DNA of 64,000 nt from Helicobacter winghamensis ATCC BAA-430 (GCF_028751035.1 NZ_CP063533.1:434001-498000); one strand, 5' to 3'; shown: positions 1 through 9,346, counted from the first letter of the stretch. Notes: a model not told the origin generated them from the sequence alone. Numbers and translations: made by a program.

Positions 1-1
1 T

Positions 2-613
2 TGCATTATATTCTTTCTATATAATAAAAATTATGAGAATAGCAAACCAGAAAATGAAATCAAATATTTTTGCGAATGGCTATTAGAAGATGCGAAATTA
101 GAAAAATTTCAAGATTTTGAAAATCTTTTCAAGGTTTATGTCAATACTTATATTCCAAAAAGCTTTAAAATTTTTATTGCTATGGAATTTAAAGACAATG
201 ACCATATTTTAAATGCAATAGAAACCACAATACAAGAAATCAATGATGAAAAATTTGCAAATAACCCACCTTTGCATATTGATCACTTGCGTATTGATAA
301 ATTAAATAAAGGCACAACTTTTAAGATTGTTGATGAAATTCTTGGGCAAATTGAGCATAGGGGACTTATGATAGCAGACATTTCAAAGAAAAATGCTAAT
401 GTTTATTTTGAAGTTGGCTATATGATGGCACTTTGTCGTGCTAAAGGGATTGATAATCAAATCATCTTGCTCATAAATGAAAATAACAAAGAAGTAGGCT
501 TTGACCTAAGTGGGTATCAACAAGTCCGCTACAAAGACGAAGGAGATTTGAAAGAAAAGCTTAAAAATCAACTAGATGAATATTACAAGACAAAATATAT
601 TGAAAAATCATAA
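2..613 (+). CDS. TIR-like / nucleoside-deoxyribosyltransferase-like protein, 5' end outside window
   Basis: The frame is open from base 2, upstream of the first ATG at 182, so the gene very probably starts before the window and only its C-terminal ~203 residues are seen. The segment beginning FKIFIAMEF and the later stretch IADISKKNANVYFEVGYMMAL match the strand-helix pattern of the NDT/TIR-like nucleotide-binding fold, where an aspartate-serine turn and an N-x-N-x-x-x-E-x-G motif line the pocket. Such domains often sit at the C-terminus of anti-phage effectors acting on NAD or nucleotides; that role is inferred from fold resemblance only. The preceding ~60 residues are charged and helical and I do not recognise them. 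It is followed by gene debris, consistent with an accessory region. Confidence 0.6.
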   Translation, partial: CIIFFLYNKNYENSKPENEIKYFCEWLLEDAKLEKFQDFENLFKVYVNTYIPKSFKIFIAMEFKDNDHILNAIETTIQEINDEKFANNPPLHIDHLRIDKLNKGTTFKIVDEILGQIEHRGLMIADISKKNANVYFEVGYMMALCRAKGIDNQIILLINENNKEVGFDLSGYQQVRYKDEGDLKEKLKNQLDEYYKTKYIEKS

Positions 614-661
614 AAAGAGTGTTGGAAAAGATAAAAACGCTTTGTTTAGGGAGTGTGGTTT

Positions 662-931
662 GTCTGCCAAAGCCTTATGCCTTTTGTGATGGATAAGTGG
701 AGAAAGTGAGCTAATTTTTAAGATTCTAATAATACATTTAAGGGTATCAATAGTGCTTTAACAAACGCAAGGGATAAATTGCAAGGCTTTAAAGAATTAT
801 TTTGTAATAAAACGCTAGATTTTCAAGGATTAGGTATAGAAGTAGCTTTGTATTATTACAACAAAGAATCTAGTGTGCCAAAGGATTTTGAAGGGCATAT
901 TGCCGCACAGATTTGCGAGCTATTTGCATAA
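662..931 (+). pseudogene. Decayed coding remnant, family not recognised
   Basis: The second frame reads as protein-like sequence through this stretch but carries in-frame stops at 707 and 719. The clean part, 722-931, encodes about 69 residues (DSNNTFKGINSALTNARDKL... ending HIAAQICELFA) with normal coding character but no start codon and no obvious ribosome binding site. It looks like the 3' end of a degraded gene. I cannot assign a family. It lies just after the truncated TIR-like gene and may be another piece of the same lost accessory segment. Confidence 0.4.
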
Positions 932-1154
932 TAAGTAGAGCAACATATTTATATGATATTTATATGGAGTTATCAATTCTAAGTTTTCAACCTTTTGCAA
1001 AGTTTGAATCTAAATCCAAGTGCGTTTTACTTTATCACTAGTAATTTGTAAAGATTCTGCAACGAGAGGCAAGACTATGTCTTTTTACATACCGATTTGT
1101 AAATTTTGTGCTACTCTTTTTGAAAGCATACATTAATGCAATAAAGGAATGGTT
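932..1154. other. Degenerate intergenic stretch
   Basis: No intact gene is visible. On the minus strand 1129-1008 reads MLSKRVAQNLQIGM, stop, then KDIVLPLVAESLQITSDKVKRTW before a second stop, which may be another gene remnant. The plus strand offers only short fragments. I see no repeat, RNA gene or insertion sequence end. Confidence 0.3.
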
Positions 1155-1244
1155 ATGAAGTTTTATAAGAATCTCTCACTTAAATCAAAATTCCTAAGCC
1201 TTGTTATCGGCTTTTTTATAGCATTTGTCATATTTTGGTGCTGA
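1155..1244 (+). pseudogene. N-terminal remnant of a methyl-accepting chemotaxis protein
   Basis: After AAAGGAATGGTT an ATG opens a 29-codon frame, MKFYKNLSLKSKFLSLVIGF followed by FIAFVIFWC and a TGA. A short basic N-terminus, then L-S-L-K-S-K-F and a hydrophobic helix is the usual start of Helicobacter chemotaxis receptors, whose first transmembrane segment begins there. No periplasmic sensor or signalling domain follows, so this is a truncated leftover of a gene broken by deletion or recombination. The assignment is by resemblance of a short sequence. Confidence 0.45.
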
Positions 1245-1426
1245 CAATACTAGGAGAGAAAAAGCATTTTAAAACTACACAAGAGCGAATTATCGCAAGG
1301 TTGCCACGAGTGGTTGAGAAGTGTGATTTGCATAGATTTACAGTTATAGTTAAAGTTTTCAGAAATTTCAAAAAAGAGCTTTATTGCAAAGAAATAGGTT
1401 TACAAGAAGTTTTTGTAAAAGGGTAA
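1235..1426 (+). pseudogene. Short orphan reading frame, probably a C-terminal gene fragment
   Basis: A 63-codon frame starts at a TTG inside the chemotaxis-receptor remnant and has no good ribosome binding site. The product is rich in Lys, Arg and Val (GEKKHFKTTQERIIARLPRV...) and reads like the last part of a longer protein joined to the receptor fragment by a deletion. I do not recognise the family. It may equally be a chance frame. Confidence 0.25.
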
Positions 1427-1557
1427 GTTACGAATAAATAAGAGATGTAAAAATACTTAAATATTTACCTATAGTATCTCCTTTAATATTTTTTTAGTCT
1501 TCTTTCTCTAAAAACTGCAAGAAAAATTCCATCGCACCTTATTGAGTTATTTAATAG

Positions 1558-3558
1558 CTAAGATTCTAATAATGCTTGCAATTCTTCTACATTGATGATT
1601 TTGACACCTAGTTCCTTAGCTTTTGTGAGTTTTGAGCCAGCATCTTCTCCGCAAAGTAAAAAATCCGTTTTTTTAGACACGCTCCCGCTAACCTTTGCGC
1701 CTAAGGATTCTAAGAGTTCTTGGTATTCTTCACGCTTTTTAGGAAGTGTGCCAGTAATTACAAAAGTTTTGCCACTGATTTTAGATTCCAATACTTGTGT
1801 GTTGCAAGTTGGCGCAATGTATTCTAGCAAGCGCAAAAGCCTTGTTTGATTTACAGTGCAAAACTCCACTAAGGATTCCGCCATTTCACCACCAAAGCCA
1901 TCAAGTGCGATAAAGTCTGCATAGCTTTTTTTATAAAACTCCAATCCATAAGCATTTGCTAGCTTTTTGCTAGCACCCTCTCCGATATGTTCAATCCCAA
2001 GCGCGTTGATAAATCGCCATAGTTCTACACCCTTAACCTTTAAAATCGCTTCGATAAGATTATTAATTTTCTTTTCTTTAAAGCCTTCTAAGCCCTCTAA
2101 ATCATTAGCTTTTAGTGTGAAAATATCTTCGATACTTTGAATCTTTTTGCATTCAAACAAAAGCTCCACGATTTTTTCGCCCAAACCATCAATATTTAGT
2201 GCCTTTTTGCTGGCAAAATGCGTGATAGAGTTTTTCACTCTCGCGGGGCAATTTAGGTTTTGGCATTTGATGAGTTTTTCTTCTATCAAAAGCGTGCTAT
2301 TGCAAATTGGGCATTGTGTTGGAGTTGCACAAGGGTATTGTGTGCCATCGCGTAATTTAGGTAAGGATTTGATAATTTTTGGAATCACATCGCCACTTCG
2401 GATTAGCACTACAAAATCGTTGATTTGAATGTCTTTTTTATGTATTTCATCAAAGTTATGTAAGGTTGCACGGCTAATTTTAGCTCCTTCTAGCAACACG
2501 GGTTCAAGCTCTGCTACTGGGGTAATAACACCTGTTCTTCCCACTTGAAGTGTGATACTTAGGATTTTTGCGCGTTTTTCCAGAGCTGGAAATTTATAAG
2601 CACACGCAAAGCGCGGGGCTTTGATGGTAAAGCCTAGCTTTTCTTGTAAATCAAACGCATCAACGCAAAGCACCATTCCATCAAGCATAATGGCATAATC
2701 TTCACGCGCTTTAAGAAGTGTTTGGTAGGCGGTATGAATGGAATCGTAATTTGTGCAAAGTTCAGTAAAAGGAGGTTTTTGGAATCCTAGCGCGTAAATT
2801 CCTTCCATTAGAGCAAAAAAGCTATTTGGATTCCGTGTTTTTTCCTTGCTGGCAAAGTCCATAAAGTCCTTAGTGTCGCATTCTCCAACGCCCCAAGGGA
2901 TAAATTGTAGTTTTCTACTTGCTGTGATTTTAGAATCTAATTGACGCAAGCTTCCTGCTGCGCAATTTCTAGGGTTGGCAAATAGAGTCTCTCCCTTGTT
3001 TTGCCGCTCTAAATTTAGGGCTTCAAAGTCATCTTTGCCAATAACGCATTCTCCGCGAATCTCAATGCGTCCCTTATAAGCGATACTTAAGGGAATGCTA
3101 GGAATGGTGCGTGCATTTTGCGTAACATTTTCTCCAATGAAGGCGTCGCCCCTTGTGGCGGCACATTTTAGGATTCCATCTTCATAGAGCAAATTAAGGC
3201 TTGCACCATCAAACTTTGGGCTAACGCTAAAGATTAGTGGTGCGTCAGAAAGAAGCCCCAAGCCACGCTTTGCGCGTAAAATCCACTCTTGAGTTTCTGT
3301 TTCATTAAAAACATCTTCCAAGCTCCACATTCTTTTAAGATGTGTGTGCTTATTAAAGCCCTCTAAAACCTTATCCCCAACCCTTTGCGTTGGCGAGTCT
3401 TGAGCGATAAACTGCGGATTTTGTGCCTCATAGGCAAGGACTTTGTGATATAAAAGATCGTATTCTTCATCGCTTGCAATAGGATCGTCTAATACATAAT
3501 AATGTTTAGCCCACAGATTGAGGGTTTTTATGGCTTGTAAATAGGAATCTTGTGTCAT
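1558..3558 (-). CDS. ligA: NAD-dependent DNA ligase LigA
   Basis: Seals nicks in duplex DNA using NAD+ during replication and repair. The 666-residue length is normal. The adenylation motif K-F-D-G with nucleophile Lys115 is present, followed by [11 protein letters not shown] and the OB-fold segment [12 protein letters not shown] four-cysteine zinc finger (CPIC...CQNLNC) comes near residue 415, then helix-hairpin-helix repeats and a C-terminal BRCT domain starting around [11 protein letters not shown]. Its ATG overlaps the stop of luxS in an ATGA junction, so the two are co-transcribed and translationally coupled. Confidence 0.97.
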   Translation of the reverse strand: MTQDSYLQAIKTLNLWAKHYYVLDDPIASDEEYDLLYHKVLAYEAQNPQFIAQDSPTQRVGDKVLEGFNKHTHLKRMWSLEDVFNETETQEWILRAKRGLGLLSDAPLIFSVSPKFDGASLNLLYEDGILKCAATRGDAFIGENVTQNARTIPSIPLSIAYKGRIEIRGECVIGKDDFEALNLERQNKGETLFANPRNCAAGSLRQLDSKITASRKLQFIPWGVGECDTKDFMDFASKEKTRNPNSFFALMEGIYALGFQKPPFTELCTNYDSIHTAYQTLLKAREDYAIMLDGMVLCVDAFDLQEKLGFTIKAPRFACAYKFPALEKRAKILSITLQVGRTGVITPVAELEPVLLEGAKISRATLHNFDEIHKKDIQINDFVVLIRSGDVIPKIIKSLPKLRDGTQYPCATPTQCPICNSTLLIEEKLIKCQNLNCPARVKNSITHFASKKALNIDGLGEKIVELLFECKKIQSIEDIFTLKANDLEGLEGFKEKKINNLIEAILKVKGVELWRFINALGIEHIGEGASKKLANAYGLEFYKKSYADFIALDGFGGEMAESLVEFCTVNQTRLLRLLEYIAPTCNTQVLESKISGKTFVITGTLPKKREEYQELLESLGAKVSGSVSKKTDFLLCGEDAGSKLTKAKELGVKIINVEELQALLES

Positions 3559-4040
3559 TCTAAATCAAGCTTTAAGGCTTCATTATCTATAATTCCAATA
3601 CCCTTATTTAGCGTATCTTGCGCGATTTGTTTTGCTTCATCAAGGGAGTGCATTGCATAAGTGCCACATTGAAGTGGATTTGCTTCAGGAATTTGCGTAG
3701 TTTTTAGCACATCTTGCATACTTTTTTCCCAAGCATTTTTAACAGATTCTGCACTTGGTGCGCCAATTAAGCTCATATAAAAACCTGTGCGACAGCCCAT
3801 GGGGGAAATGTCAATAATCTCTACTGCGCTATTGTTCAAATGTTCTCGCATAAAGCCGGCAAAAAGATGCTCTAGTGTGTGGATTCCTTTTTCGCTTAGA
3901 ATTTCAACATTGGGTTTGCAAAAGCGCAAATCAAATACACTGATTGTATCCCCCTTTGGCGTGTGCATTGTTTTAGCAAGGCGCACTGCTGGGGCTGGCA
4001 TTAACTTATGATCAACTTTAAAACTATCTAGGAGCGGCAT
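3555..4040 (-). CDS. luxS: S-ribosylhomocysteine lyase LuxS
   Basis: Converts S-ribosylhomocysteine to homocysteine and DPD, the precursor of autoinducer-2, in the activated methyl cycle. All active-site features are visible: the metal-binding H-T-L-E-H (His54, His58, with Glu57), Cys125 as the third ligand, and the G-C-R-T-G-F-Y loop with catalytic Cys83. The 161-residue length is normal. It is joined to ligA through an overlapping stop and start. In H. pylori luxS neighbours cysteine-synthesis genes; here it does not. Confidence 0.97.
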   Translation of the reverse strand: MPLLDSFKVDHKLMPAPAVRLAKTMHTPKGDTISVFDLRFCKPNVEILSEKGIHTLEHLFAGFMREHLNNSAVEIIDISPMGCRTGFYMSLIGAPSAESVKNAWEKSMQDVLKTTQIPEANPLQCGTYAMHSLDEAKQIAQDTLNKGIGIIDNEALKLDLE

Positions 4041-4111
4041 AAGATTCCTTTAGTGTAAAAATAAAGTGGAATGCTAACACAATAACTTAAAATTTAGTGT
4101 AAAAGTTGGAA

Positions 4112-5092
4112 TCAAAAAGCCCCCTTTGTTTTTAAAAGTTTTAAAATTTTTAGCGCAAGAGCGGATAGGGGAATGGTGGTAAGTTTTTGTGGTGTGAAAA
4201 ATTCTAAATTTTGTGTCAAAATTGTTGAATTATCGCACAAGTAGCAATGCACGCTTAGGTTGTATTTTGTGTAAGAATGCTTTAGGATTCCAATATTTTG
4301 GAGATTTGTGGAATCTTTTTTTAAAATTTCTGGGAAGTTATAGAGATTAAAATAGAGTTTTTGCGTGCTTTTAACAAGTGCGATTTTATGCGCTTTAATG
4401 AAAATTGCATAGTGTAGTGTCTTTTTTGTAATGCGACTAGGCTTGCTTTGAGTAAGTTTGTTTAACATATTTTTGCCTTTGCAAAATTTCTGTAAAGGGC
4501 AAATATCACATTTTGGGGATTTTGCGGTGCAAATTAATGCACCTAAATCTAGCAAGGCTTGGTTGTGATTAAAGGAATCTTGTAGATTTAAAAGAGTGTT
4601 TGCTTGCCGTTCTAACTGCTTTTGTGTAGGGTCTCTTAGCACAAAAAGGCGTGTTAAAATGCGCTTAATGTTGGAATCTACAAAGCTAACGCTTAAATCA
4701 TAACCAAAGCATGCAATAGCCCCAGCGGTGTAAGCACCAATTCCAGGAAGTTTTATTAAGTCTCTGACTTCTGTAGGCAATCCCGTGTTAGCGCAAAGTT
4801 GTGCGAGTTTGTGTAAATTTCTAGCGCGTGTGTAATAGCCTAAGCCTTGCCAAGCGCGTAAAACTTCTTGTTCATTGGCTTGGCTTAGGGCTTTTAGAGT
4901 GGGAAATTTTTTTAAAAATGGGTAAAAATAGCGTTCTAGCACAACCTTTACTTGAGTTTGTTGGAGCATTATTTCACTAAGCAGCACGGCATAAGGGCGG
5001 TTTGGAAGTGTTTTATTGCGCCACGGAAGAGAGTGGCGACCATTTGTCTGATACCAGCTAAGAAGGGCAGTTTGAAGCTTTTTAATCTGCAT
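4112..5092 (-). CDS. mutY: A/G-specific adenine glycosylase MutY
   Basis: Removes adenine mispaired with 8-oxoguanine. Visible features are catalytic Glu40 in LLSEIMLQQTQV, the helix-hairpin-helix LPGIGAYTAGAI with Asp139 following in SFVDSNIKRIL, and the 4Fe-4S loop C188-x6-C195-x2-C198-x5-C204. A C-terminal NUDIX-like 8-oxoG-recognition domain follows after residue 225, somewhat shorter than in E. coli. The start codon overlaps the end of the upstream luciferase-like gene by one base, so the two form an operon. Confidence 0.96.
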   Translation of the reverse strand: MQIKKLQTALLSWYQTNGRHSLPWRNKTLPNRPYAVLLSEIMLQQTQVKVVLERYFYPFLKKFPTLKALSQANEQEVLRAWQGLGYYTRARNLHKLAQLCANTGLPTEVRDLIKLPGIGAYTAGAIACFGYDLSVSFVDSNIKRILTRLFVLRDPTQKQLERQANTLLNLQDSFNHNQALLDLGALICTAKSPKCDICPLQKFCKGKNMLNKLTQSKPSRITKKTLHYAIFIKAHKIALVKSTQKLYFNLYNFPEILKKDSTNLQNIGILKHSYTKYNLSVHCYLCDNSTILTQNLEFFTPQKLTTIPLSALALKILKLLKTKGAF

Positions 5093-6093
5093 TAAAGATA
5101 AGGGATAATCCGTTCTTTATAGAGTTTTAGAATATTTTTGGAATCTTCAAGCCTAGATGAGAGCAGCTTTAAAGAAAGTGTTGTGATAGGCACTTGCTTT
5201 TTAAGCTCTAAAATTTGTTCTAAACAATCTTGTGGTGTTCCTATAATCATATTTTCTAAAATTTTTTCCTTGCTAAAAAAATCTGCTCTAAATTCTTCAT
5301 AATCTGTAGTTTTGATAATAGCTTCAAAAGTCGGATTTGACTCATTAGCACGGAGCATACATTGGGAGAAAATATCCGCACCTATGTGAGCTTTCTCTTG
5401 TGCTTTGTTTCTATCTTCATCAATGTAAATTGCGCGTGTTAGGGCAAATTCAAAAGATTTTGTAGTTGCATTTTGTGCAAAAAGCTCATAGATTTCTTTA
5501 GCATTTTTGATACTTAGCGTAAAAGCTCCTAGAAAGCTATAACCGCGTTTTGCCGAGTCTATAAGTGTTTGTTTATCCAAGCTTGCTACAAAAAATGGAA
5601 TCAGTCCCTTTGGGTGAGGGCGAATGGAGACATTGTTAATTTCAAAAAACTCCCCTTCAAAACGTACTTGGTCTTTGAAAAGCAAATTGTGGATAATCTC
5701 TGCGTTTTCTAGCATAATTTTGCGGTTATTTGAGGCGTTATTTCCCATAGCAATATCAAAAATAGGAAAAGCACCGCGCGCAAATCCAAACAAAAATCTA
5801 CCCTTGCTTAATAAATCCAGCATAGCAATTTCTTCGGCAAGTTTAATGGGGTGATAATGCGGAAGCAAGATTGCTGCAGAACCAATTTTAATGTGTTTTG
5901 TGCGCGCTAGAGCGTGGCTCATTAGTGCAATGGGTGAAGGACAGAGTGTGAAGCTATTAAAATGATGTTCGCCAATCCACGCTTCATCAAAACCTAAAGA
6001 ATCGGCATATTCTAGCAATTCCATTGCGCTAGCTATAGCAGTTGTTTCGTTGTCTTCCCAGTTTTCTATCAGTTCAAAAATAGCGCTTTTCAT
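5092..6093 (-). CDS. LLM-class flavin-dependent oxidoreductase (luciferase-like monooxygenase fold)
   Basis: A single-domain bacterial-luciferase-like TIM barrel of 333 residues (MKSAIFELIENWEDN...). Family signatures include the EAWIGEHHFNSF segment near residue 45, SPIALMSHALARTKHIKIG, and the LLSKGRFLFGFARGAF flavin-binding stretch. It probably uses FMN with a reduced cofactor; the substrate is unknown. I chose the ATG at 6093 rather than an upstream one at 6123 because AGGATT lies at the right distance and this leaves a clean 4-base gap to the alcohol dehydrogenase, likely its operon partner. Confidence 0.85.
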   Translation of the reverse strand: MKSAIFELIENWEDNETTAIASAMELLEYADSLGFDEAWIGEHHFNSFTLCPSPIALMSHALARTKHIKIGSAAILLPHYHPIKLAEEIAMLDLLSKGRFLFGFARGAFPIFDIAMGNNASNNRKIMLENAEIIHNLLFKDQVRFEGEFFEINNVSIRPHPKGLIPFFVASLDKQTLIDSAKRGYSFLGAFTLSIKNAKEIYELFAQNATTKSFEFALTRAIYIDEDRNKAQEKAHIGADIFSQCMLRANESNPTFEAIIKTTDYEEFRADFFSKEKILENMIIGTPQDCLEQILELKKQVPITTLSLKLLSSRLEDSKNILKLYKERIIPYL

Positions 6094-6097
6094 CACT

Positions 6098-7192
6098 TTA
6101 ATCCTGTAGTGTTTGCATATCAATCACATAGCGGAATTTTGCCTTGCCACTTGTTAGATTTTCATAGGCTTCATCAATTTGGTCTGCGCGGATAATCTCA
6201 GTTTCTGGGTAAATCTTATGTCTTAAGGAATAATCTAGCATTTCTTGTGTTTCTTGCATTCCGCCAATAAGCGAGCCATAAACCTTTCGTCCTGCGTTAT
6301 ATACAAGGTTAGTGATATTAATATCCGGGCTAACTTCTCTTGGTGGAAGCCCAACAATGGCAAGCTCTCCGCCAAATTTTAAGAGATTTATGTATTCCAT
6401 AGGATCATAAGAAGTTGGAATCGTAGAAATGATAAGATTAAAGCGTTCCTTGATGTCCTGTGTGCTATCAAAAAGTTTTGTTACGCCTAAATTTAGAGCT
6501 TCTTTTTCTTTATTTCTATTGCGTGCAAAGACATAAACTTCAGCCCCCATTGCTAAGGCGTATTTAACTGCCATTACGCCTAGTCCGCCAAAGCCTGCAA
6601 CAGCGACTTTATCGCCCTTTTTTACACCGCTAAATTTAAGTGGAGAATAAGTTGTGATTCCTGCACAAAGCAAGGGAGCGACTTTATCTAGTGGCGCATC
6701 TTTTGGCACACATACTGCAAAATGCTCATTAACGACGATATTATTAGAATATCCGCCATAAGTTGGCTCATTATTATGGAAGCAATCTTGGCAATTATAG
6801 GTAAAAACGCATTGTCCATTTTCACAAAATTGCTCTTGACTTCTCTTGCACGCATCACATTTCCCGCAGCTATTAACCATACAGCCAACGCCTGCATAAT
6901 CTCCCACTTTGAATTTGCTAACTTTGCTTCCTATAGCAACAACCCTTCCTGCAATCTCGTGTCCGGGAACCATAGGGTAAATCCCTGCGTGCCACTCGCT
7001 GCGTGCGGAGTGAATATCACTATGGCAAATTCCAGCAAACAAAATTTCAATTACAATATCTTTCTCCCCCATAGGGTGGCGCGTAAAAGAAAACTTTTCA
7101 AATTTAGAATCCTTACTCTTAACTGCATAACCAAAAGCTGGAATCCTTTGTCCTAAAGGAATGTTTTTAAAAACTTGCCGTATATCTTGCAT
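6098..7192 (-). CDS. Zinc-dependent NADP(H) alcohol dehydrogenase, cinnamyl-alcohol-dehydrogenase type
   Basis: A medium-chain dehydrogenase of 364 residues. The catalytic zinc ligands lie in GICHSDIHSARSEW and GHEIAG, and the structural zinc site is the four-cysteine lobe C-x2-C-x2-C-x7-C in NSCGKCDACKRSQEQFC. The Rossmann dinucleotide motif GFGGLGVMAVKYA follows. It resembles the YahK/CAD subfamily that reduces aldehydes with NADPH. It is the first gene of a minus-strand run with the flavin oxidoreductase and mutY. The 7193-7283 gap to magIII is a divergent promoter region. Confidence 0.92.
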   Translation of the reverse strand: MQDIRQVFKNIPLGQRIPAFGYAVKSKDSKFEKFSFTRHPMGEKDIVIEILFAGICHSDIHSARSEWHAGIYPMVPGHEIAGRVVAIGSKVSKFKVGDYAGVGCMVNSCGKCDACKRSQEQFCENGQCVFTYNCQDCFHNNEPTYGGYSNNIVVNEHFAVCVPKDAPLDKVAPLLCAGITTYSPLKFSGVKKGDKVAVAGFGGLGVMAVKYALAMGAEVYVFARNRNKEKEALNLGVTKLFDSTQDIKERFNLIISTIPTSYDPMEYINLLKFGGELAIVGLPPREVSPDINITNLVYNAGRKVYGSLIGGMQETQEMLDYSLRHKIYPETEIIRADQIDEAYENLTSGKAKFRYVIDMQTLQD

Positions 7193-7283
7193 AGAAGTCC
7201 TTTGAGTTTGAGATTTAAAATTATATGTTAATCTTTTAAAAAGTTGCTAAAATTGCAGGCAATTTTACAACAAAGGCTTAGAG

Positions 7284-7943
7284 ATAGAAATTACAGATAG
7301 TTTCGCGCTTTTAGAATTTTTAAAAAGCAAAGAATTGTTATTAAAGTTGGAATCGGATTTTGATTATAGGGATGAAAGGCATTGGTGGTGGCCTAATGCG
7401 CTAAGTTTTGAAGTGGTTGTGGGGGCGATTTTGGTGCAAAACACGCGTTGGGAGCAAGTAGAAATTGCGCTAAATATGCTTAAGAATAAAGAAGTTTTAA
7501 ATGTGGAATCTCTAGCGAAATTGCCCTTAGAAAACTTACAAGAAATGCTCAAAAATGTAGGTTTTTTCCGCCAAAAAGCATTGCGATTGCAAAGCTTGTG
7601 TTGTAATATTTTAAGAGATTTTAAGAGTTATGCTTGCTTTTGTGAGAGTGTGGATAGAGAATGGCTCTTAGAACAAAAAGGAATCGGATTTGAAAGTGCT
7701 GATGTGATTTTAAACTATGCCTTAGGGCGTGAAGTGATGGTAGCAGATACTTATACATATCGCTTACTTAAGGAGTTTGGTTATGAGTTAGAATCCTATG
7801 AAGCAATACAAGAATGGCTAACACAGGGCTTGGTGGAAAATTATGCTAAAGTTTGTGTGCTTTATGGTTTTGAAATGCCGCTTAACTTGCTTTTTGCGCG
7901 CTTTCACGGAAAAATTGTAGAATATTCCAAAGGGAGAAAATAA
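7284..7943 (+). CDS. magIII: 3-methyladenine DNA glycosylase MagIII (endonuclease III superfamily)
   Basis: Excises 3-methyladenine from alkylated DNA. The protein carries the WWWPNAL segment and the helix-hairpin-helix LLEQKGIGFESADVILNYAL, followed by the aspartate in VADTYTYRLL, as in the Helicobacter MagIII family; there is no iron-sulfur loop, also typical. The first TTG or ATG in frame is the TTG at 7335, but homology starts earlier: DSFALLEFLKSKELL, encoded upstream, matches the N-terminus of the H. pylori enzyme. No ATG, GTG or TTG exists there; AAGG at 7273-7276 sits seven bases before an ATA at 7284, which I take as a tentative start. Its TAA overlaps the ATG of pepD. Confidence 0.85.
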   Translation: MEITDSFALLEFLKSKELLLKLESDFDYRDERHWWWPNALSFEVVVGAILVQNTRWEQVEIALNMLKNKEVLNVESLAKLPLENLQEMLKNVGFFRQKALRLQSLCCNILRDFKSYACFCESVDREWLLEQKGIGFESADVILNYALGREVMVADTYTYRLLKEFGYELESYEAIQEWLTQGLVENYAKVCVLYGFEMPLNLLFARFHGKIVEYSKGRK

Positions 7944-9292
7944 TGGAAAATTTGTTGAAAAAAGACGCGTTGGATTTGTTTTTAGAGATTTGTAAGATTC
8001 CACATGCTAGCAAGAATGCGGAGCCGCTTAGAGAATGGATTGTGCGTTATGTAAAACATTGTGGTGCAAAAGTGGAATGCGATAGGGCTGGGAATATCCA
8101 TTGCATCAAGGGAAGTCCGAAGTTATGCTTGCAAGGGCATTATGATATGGTGTATGTTTCTTGCAATAAGGAATTTAGCGTGGAGCCCGAGTTTGTTAAA
8201 GAAGGTGAAAAGCTGTATTTACAAGCAAAGGATTCTTCTCTTGGGGCGGATAATGGAATCGCTGTGGCTTGTGCTTTGGTTGCGTTAAGGGATTGTAAGA
8301 ATATAGAATGTCTTTTTACAAGCGATGAAGAAGTGGGAATGGTGGGGGCAAATCATATTGCGTTGAAGTTGGAATCTAAATTTGTGCTAAATTGCGATAG
8401 TGAGGAGATTGATGAGGTGGTTTGTGGCTGTGCTGGAGGTTATGATTTAGAAGGTAAAATCACGTTTCCACTTTTAGAGCTTCCCCAAGATTGCGTGTTT
8501 TATGTGTTGGAATCGCAAGGTTTTAGCGGTGGGCATAGTGGGATTATGATTGTTAAAAAGATTCCAAATGCGCTTATAGAATGCGCAAAAATCGCTGATA
8601 GGCTTATGGAGAGTGGAGCATTTATTGTGGAGTTTAGTGGTGGTGAAAAGCGCAATTCTATCCCGGTGTTTGCAAAACTTTGTGTGGCAATTCCTAAAAA
8701 AAACTTGCAAGAGTGTGAGAGTTTTTTAAAGAATTTAAGGAATTTTAGTATTAAAAAGTTGGAATCCAAAATGCATTATTTTGACGCAAAGCCTCTACTT
8801 GAAGCGATTTTGAACTTAGGAAATGGCGCGCTTGTAATGCGTAAGGATATGCCAATTTTATCTAGCAATATTGGAATCTTAAAGCAAAGCCTAGAAAATC
8901 AACAGGCGGTTTTTGAGCTCATTGCAATGGGTAGAGGGAATGAAGAATCTCTAATGCTAGGTCATTTACAAAAGGAAAAAGAAAAGTTAAAGAGTTTAGG
9001 GTTTAGCGTAGAAGTGCAGGATTATTACGCGCCTTGGGAGAGAGAAAACAGCGCATTTATTGAGCAAGTGTGGGAGATTTATAAGGAATTTAGCGCAAAT
9101 GTGGAGTTAAAAGAAATCCACGCTGGGCTAGAGTGTGGAATCCTAAAACAAAAATTCCCAAAAAGCAATTTTGTCTCCATTGGTCCAACTATCCTTAATC
9201 CACACTCTGTGAAAGAAAGACTAGATGTGGAGAGTTTTGAAATTTTTAAAGGATATTTAAGCAAGATCTTAAAAAGATTTGAAGCGATTTAG
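7943..9292 (+). CDS. pepD: Aminoacyl-histidine dipeptidase PepD (peptidase M20C)
   Basis: A cytoplasmic di-zinc dipeptidase of 449 residues. M20 metal-site segments are clear: LQGHYDMV, DSSLGADNGIAVA with the bridging Asp, TSDEEVGMVGA with the catalytic Glu pair, LNCDSEE, and the C-terminal HAGLECGIL. The dimerisation insert follows HSGIMIVKKI. It probably cleaves Xaa-His and other dipeptides for nutrition. The start codon overlaps the magIII stop (TAATG), indicating translational coupling. Confidence 0.9.
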   Translation: MENLLKKDALDLFLEICKIPHASKNAEPLREWIVRYVKHCGAKVECDRAGNIHCIKGSPKLCLQGHYDMVYVSCNKEFSVEPEFVKEGEKLYLQAKDSSLGADNGIAVACALVALRDCKNIECLFTSDEEVGMVGANHIALKLESKFVLNCDSEEIDEVVCGCAGGYDLEGKITFPLLELPQDCVFYVLESQGFSGGHSGIMIVKKIPNALIECAKIADRLMESGAFIVEFSGGEKRNSIPVFAKLCVAIPKKNLQECESFLKNLRNFSIKKLESKMHYFDAKPLLEAILNLGNGALVMRKDMPILSSNIGILKQSLENQQAVFELIAMGRGNEESLMLGHLQKEKEKLKSLGFSVEVQDYYAPWERENSAFIEQVWEIYKEFSANVELKEIHAGLECGILKQKFPKSNFVSIGPTILNPHSVKERLDVESFEIFKGYLSKILKRFEAI

Positions 9293-9314
9293 AAAAACAC
9301 AAAAGAGTTTTTGA

Positions 9315-9320
9315 TATAAT
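9315..9320 (+). promoter_or_regulatory. Predicted -10 box of the SurA-like gene
   Basis: TATAAT stands 26 bases before the ATG of the periplasmic isomerase gene, preceded by a T-rich stretch as is typical for sigma-80 promoters of Helicobacter, which lack a firm -35 box. It lies just downstream of pepD, so the isomerase gene probably has its own transcript. Confidence 0.5.
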
Positions 9321-9346
9321 TGTTTGGAATTTTTAAATAGGATTTT

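Noticed and set aside
1008-1129. Possible minus-strand gene remnant
   Set aside because: Only about 40 codons with an internal stop and no recognisable family; kept as a remark, not as a gene.
6722-7156. 144-codon frame on the plus strand
   Set aside because: It is antisense to the well-supported alcohol dehydrogenase, has no family resemblance and no ribosome binding site.
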